Below are positions 60,647 through 64,000 of a DNA stretch of 64,000 bases, piece after piece (position 1 is the first letter of the stretch; each line of letters starts with the position of its first letter). This DNA comes from Deinococcus gobiensis I-0 (GTDB taxonomy: Bacteria; Deinococcota; Deinococci; Deinococcales; Deinococcaceae), in assembly GCF_000252445.1 (NCBI RefSeq), contig NC_017790.1, forward strand, positions 3,045,638 through 3,109,637, given 5' to 3'. The translations under genes were made by a program, and so were the position numbers. The notes beneath the pieces are model-generated. The model was not told the DNA's origin. It saw only the letters and a list, made by a program, of their open reading frames with translations, and did no database searches.

Positions 60647-63343
60647 TCAGCGTTTGACGGTGAAGGTCTGGCTGGTGTAGGTCTCGGTGTCGGCGGGGTT
60701 GCTCGCGTCGCCCAGTGCCTTCAGGACGCGCACGCGCAGCTTGTACGAGCCGTTGGCGGCGTTGGTGCCGTTGGCGAGCTTGCCGTCCCAGGGATACTCG
60801 TTGTAGATGTCGCAGGTGTCCGATTTCTGGGCTGCGTTGTTGGTGCAGTTGCGGCCCAGGTATTCCTGGGTGGCGAGGGTCTCGATCAGGGTGCCGTTGG
60901 CGTCGAGCAGATCGACGTCGAGGCGGCGGGCCTGGTGCGAAAGCTGTACGAGAACCGACGGACGGTCGGTGGACAGCACGGTCGGCTTGGCAGGATCGGC
61001 CGCGTAACTCGCAAAGGTGAACTCGGGGGGCGTGGTGACCGTAGCGTTTTCCGCGTAGAAGACGTCGTTGCGCTTGCTGTACAACGCCGGGAAGTCGTAG
61101 GTCTGACCGTCAACGATCTCGTTGCCCAGGACCTGGATGCTCTGGTAGTCGCCCTTGAAACCACTGTAGGGCACCACCAGACTGGGGCCGGTCTTACTGC
61201 CCAGCGACAGCATACCGCCGTACTGCGCCTTGTCGGCCGCCGCTGCGGGCGGCGTGACCACCACGTTCAGTTCCACTTCGCTGAAGGGAGGCACGATCAC
61301 TTCGGTGCCGGCCGTATCCACATTCTGGCCGTTGACAGTCATGCTGGCGTAGGCCGTGGACGCGGCGGGGGCCAGGGTCGTGCCGCCGATGGTCTGTGCC
61401 GGAACGTTCCGGGCCATGTAGACCTGACGGGTCGCGCCCGTGTTCTTCAGCACCACGACCTTGTTGCGGGTGGCGAAGGTGGCGCTCTCACCCAGGCTGA
61501 GCTTGTTGGGGCTGACCTTCACCGGGTTGCCGTAGGACGCGACGATATCGAGCATGCCCGCGCCCTGACGCTGGACGTAATCGGGGAAGTTCGTGATCGT
61601 CGCGCCGTTGCGGTAAAACCGCAGCGTTGCCGTATTCATCAGCAGGCCGCGCATGTCCTTGGCCTGGGTGTTGGGGTAAGCCTGGAGCATCAGGGCAGCC
61701 GCGCCCGCCACGTGGGGCGAGGCCATGCTGGTGCCGCTCAGGACCGCGTAACCGGTCTGGTCGCCGACGCTCAGCGGATAGGTGCTGATGATGCTGCCCC
61801 CGGGTGCCGCGAGGTCCGGTTTCTGTTCCAGCTCGGCTGAGGCGCCGTAGGACGTGAAGTCGCTGAGGGTGTTGCCGGTCGGGTTGCTGATGGCGGTCTT
61901 GCCCCCGTCGAAAGTCACAGAGACACCACCGGCGATCAGGCCACTGATCTTGGCTCCGTCCATATCCGACACGAACACGACCGGGATGGTGACAGCGGGT
62001 GTCCCAGTAACCGTAGGACTGAGATAGCCGGTCGCGTTGTTGTACAGGATGACAGCCGCCGCACCGGCCTTTTGGGCATTGCTGGCCTTTTCGTAGAAGG
62101 AGCAGGTGCCGCGGCGGATCAGGACCGCCTTGCCAGTCAGGCTGTTAGCTTCGAAGCCGCCCGAAGCCGTGCATCCGTCGTTGGTGGTCGCGGGCGTGCT
62201 GCTGGCCTTTTTGGTGATGGTCAGGTTGGCACCGATTTTGGCGGTCGGTGAGCCGCTGCCCTCGTAGTAGGCCACCTTGCTGCCGTCGGACAGCGCGAAG
62301 CTCTGAAGCTCAATCTTGCTGTTGTCTACCGAGGCGACCGAGATCACGTTGTCACCCATCGTGACACCGCCCATGCTGTACGAGCCGTTGCGGCCGCTGT
62401 TGCCTGCCGAGGCCACCACGACCATGCCCTTCTTGACCATGCGGCTGCCCACGATGGCCGAGGGCGTCTCGGCCCAGTTCTCAAAGGCCGAGCCGATACT
62501 CAGGTTCACGACCTGCATGCCGTCGCTGTAGGCCCGCTCCAGCGCCGCGACCATAACGTCTTCCTGCGTGTAGCCGCTGCACCCGAAGACGCGGTAAGCC
62601 CCAAAGCTCACATCGGGCGCGACACCTTTGAAGCCTCTGAACGTGGACGTAGCCGCCACGTTACCGCCCACGATCCCGGCGACGTGGGTCCCGTGACCCG
62701 CGCAGTCGTCCTGGGTCGGGCCGGGAACAGGGGTATTCGCCCCGGTATAGGCGTTGCCCACAAAGTCGTACTGCGACACGATGCGGCCGGCGAAGGCCGG
62801 ATGGTCCACATCAATGCCAGTGTCGATGACGCCGACCTTCACGCCCTTACCGGTCAACCCCAGTTCATTCTGGGCGACATCTGCGCCGGTCATGCTGCGG
62901 GCATAGTACATGTCGGGCATCTCGGCGGCCTGCGACATGGGCACCGTCTCGGTGACAGGCATAGGAATCTTGTGGACGGGGTAGACGCTCTTGACGCCCG
63001 GCAGTTCCGAGATCCGGCCGATCTCCGCCTCGTCCGCCTCGACGGAGAAGCCGTTGAACAGCGTCCGGTAACTCATGACTTCCTGGTACGTGATGCCGCG
63101 CTGCGCAGCCAGCGTGCGGAAGCTGGCCTGCTGGCTGCCGATGCTCTGGGCACTGATCGCCGTGGGGTCGCCCTCGAGTTCCACGAACCACTTGCCGGTC
63201 ATGGCAGTGGCCTTGAGTGCGCTGGCATTGACACCGCCCGCGACCACGCCGCTGGGCGTGCCGGTGCTGGGCGCGCCGCTGCCGCAGGCTCCCAGGACCA
63301 GGGCCAGGCTGAGCAGCGAAACGGTTTTCAGGGTGTTCTTCAT
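60647..63343 (-). CDS. Secreted S8 subtilisin-like serine protease (lipoprotein)
   Basis: An 898-residue exported protease. A lipobox (VLGAC, Cys20) is followed by an I9-type propeptide (about 50-125), the catalytic domain with DTGIDVDH (Asp174), GHGTHVAG (His217) and [11 protein letters not shown] (Ser near 537), and a protease-associated insert (about 355-490). The C-terminal 300 residues are beta-sandwich repeats. It degrades extracellular protein at the cell surface. AAGGAG lies 8 nt before ATG 63343. The next gene upstream on the strand is another secreted protein. Base composition is a little lower in GC than average. Confidence 0.93.
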   Translation of the reverse strand: MKNTLKTVSLLSLALVLGACGSGAPSTGTPSGVVAGGVNASALKATAMTGKWFVELEGDPTAISAQSIGSQQASFRTLAAQRGITYQEVMSYRTLFNGFSVEADEAEIGRISELPGVKSVYPVHKIPMPVTETVPMSQAAEMPDMYYARSMTGADVAQNELGLTGKGVKVGVIDTGIDVDHPAFAGRIVSQYDFVGNAYTGANTPVPGPTQDDCAGHGTHVAGIVGGNVAATSTFRGFKGVAPDVSFGAYRVFGCSGYTQEDVMVAALERAYSDGMQVVNLSIGSAFENWAETPSAIVGSRMVKKGMVVVASAGNSGRNGSYSMGGVTMGDNVISVASVDNSKIELQSFALSDGSKVAYYEGSGSPTAKIGANLTITKKASSTPATTNDGCTASGGFEANSLTGKAVLIRRGTCSFYEKASNAQKAGAAAVILYNNATGYLSPTVTGTPAVTIPVVFVSDMDGAKISGLIAGGVSVTFDGGKTAISNPTGNTLSDFTSYGASAELEQKPDLAAPGGSIISTYPLSVGDQTGYAVLSGTSMASPHVAGAAALMLQAYPNTQAKDMRGLLMNTATLRFYRNGATITNFPDYVQRQGAGMLDIVASYGNPVKVSPNKLSLGESATFATRNKVVVLKNTGATRQVYMARNVPAQTIGGTTLAPAASTAYASMTVNGQNVDTAGTEVIVPPFSEVELNVVVTPPAAAADKAQYGGMLSLGSKTGPSLVVPYSGFKGDYQSIQVLGNEIVDGQTYDFPALYSKRNDVFYAENATVTTPPEFTFASYAADPAKPTVLSTDRPSVLVQLSHQARRLDVDLLDANGTLIETLATQEYLGRNCTNNAAQKSDTCDIYNEYPWDGKLANGTNAANGSYKLRVRVLKALGDASNPADTETYTSQTFTVKR

Positions 63344-63362
63344 GCTCGTATCTCCTTAAAGC

Positions 63363-64000
<638 letters not shown>

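Overview
The window reads as chromosomal DNA of a Deinococcus species. The evidence is very high GC with Arg/Pro/Ala-rich shadow frames, a crtO–Nudix–cruF carotenoid block like the one known from D. radiodurans, an HRDC-domain protein of the Deinococcus kind, secreted subtilisin-like lipoproteins, a paa operon with a Thermus/Deinococcus-type operator, and more than 20 genes whose start codon sits 5-9 nt after a TANNNT hexamer (leaderless transcription, abundant in Deinococcus). The species cannot be fixed from sequence alone. Genes are dense, many overlap by 1-14 bp, and I saw no tRNA, rRNA, CRISPR array, phage or insertion sequence.

Layout. 1-7.4 kb: carotenoid genes on the minus strand (cut phytoene-desaturase-like gene, glycosyltransferase, acyltransferase, cruF, Nudix, crtO), interrupted by a secreted protein and an MFS exporter; cruF carries an apparent 4-bp duplication that breaks its frame. 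7.5-11.6 kb: a pilin-helix-like membrane protein and a two-gene asymmetric ABC exporter. 11.7-14.6 kb: DUF1802 protein, O-antigen-ligase-type protein and two type IV pilins separated by a strong hairpin. 15-18.4 kb: dnaB, Nudix, degenerate SDR, nrdR. 18.6-22.4 kb: acyltransferase, then paaABCD behind a PaaR-type operator and ended by an intrinsic terminator. 22.5-25.6 kb: TRIC channel, a CPA2 antiporter fused to RCK and UBP-type zinc-finger domains, rpmF. 25.6-26.0 kb: two near-identical promoter-terminator elements. 26.0-30.9 kb: AIM24 and BCS1-like AAA+ genes, a DMT exporter and a fused ATPase-permease ABC transporter. 31.2-41.5 kb: an M16 protease pair, Nudix, SDR, AlkA, flavin reductase, xseB, acyltransferase, a FecCD-type importer with a thioredoxin-like ferredoxin, and a short catalase-like protein. 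41.6-50.2 kb: HRDC protein, secreted protein, isoprenyl transferase, mutY, an unrecognised two-domain protein, SnoaL-like and GNAT proteins, galE. 50.3-60.6 kb: LacI regulator with a divergent MFS gene, secreted TAP-like hydrolase, SulP transporter, surE, LysM/M23 peptidase, truA and a kinase-metallophosphatase. 60.6-64 kb: secreted S8 protease and the C-terminal end of another secreted protein.

Functional groups: carotenoid hydration, ketolation and possibly glycosylation/acylation; aerobic phenylacetyl-CoA epoxidation; base-excision and recombination repair (mutY, alkA, xseB, HRDC protein); replication (dnaB) and dNTP control (nrdR); envelope and pilus biogenesis; and several Nudix hydrolases and secreted proteases, families often expanded in Deinococcus. 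The least explained items are the twin promoter-terminator elements at 25.7 and 25.9 kb, the antiporter-UBP fusion, the AIM24/BCS1 neighbourhood and the HRDC protein with a decayed PLP-enzyme-like domain.
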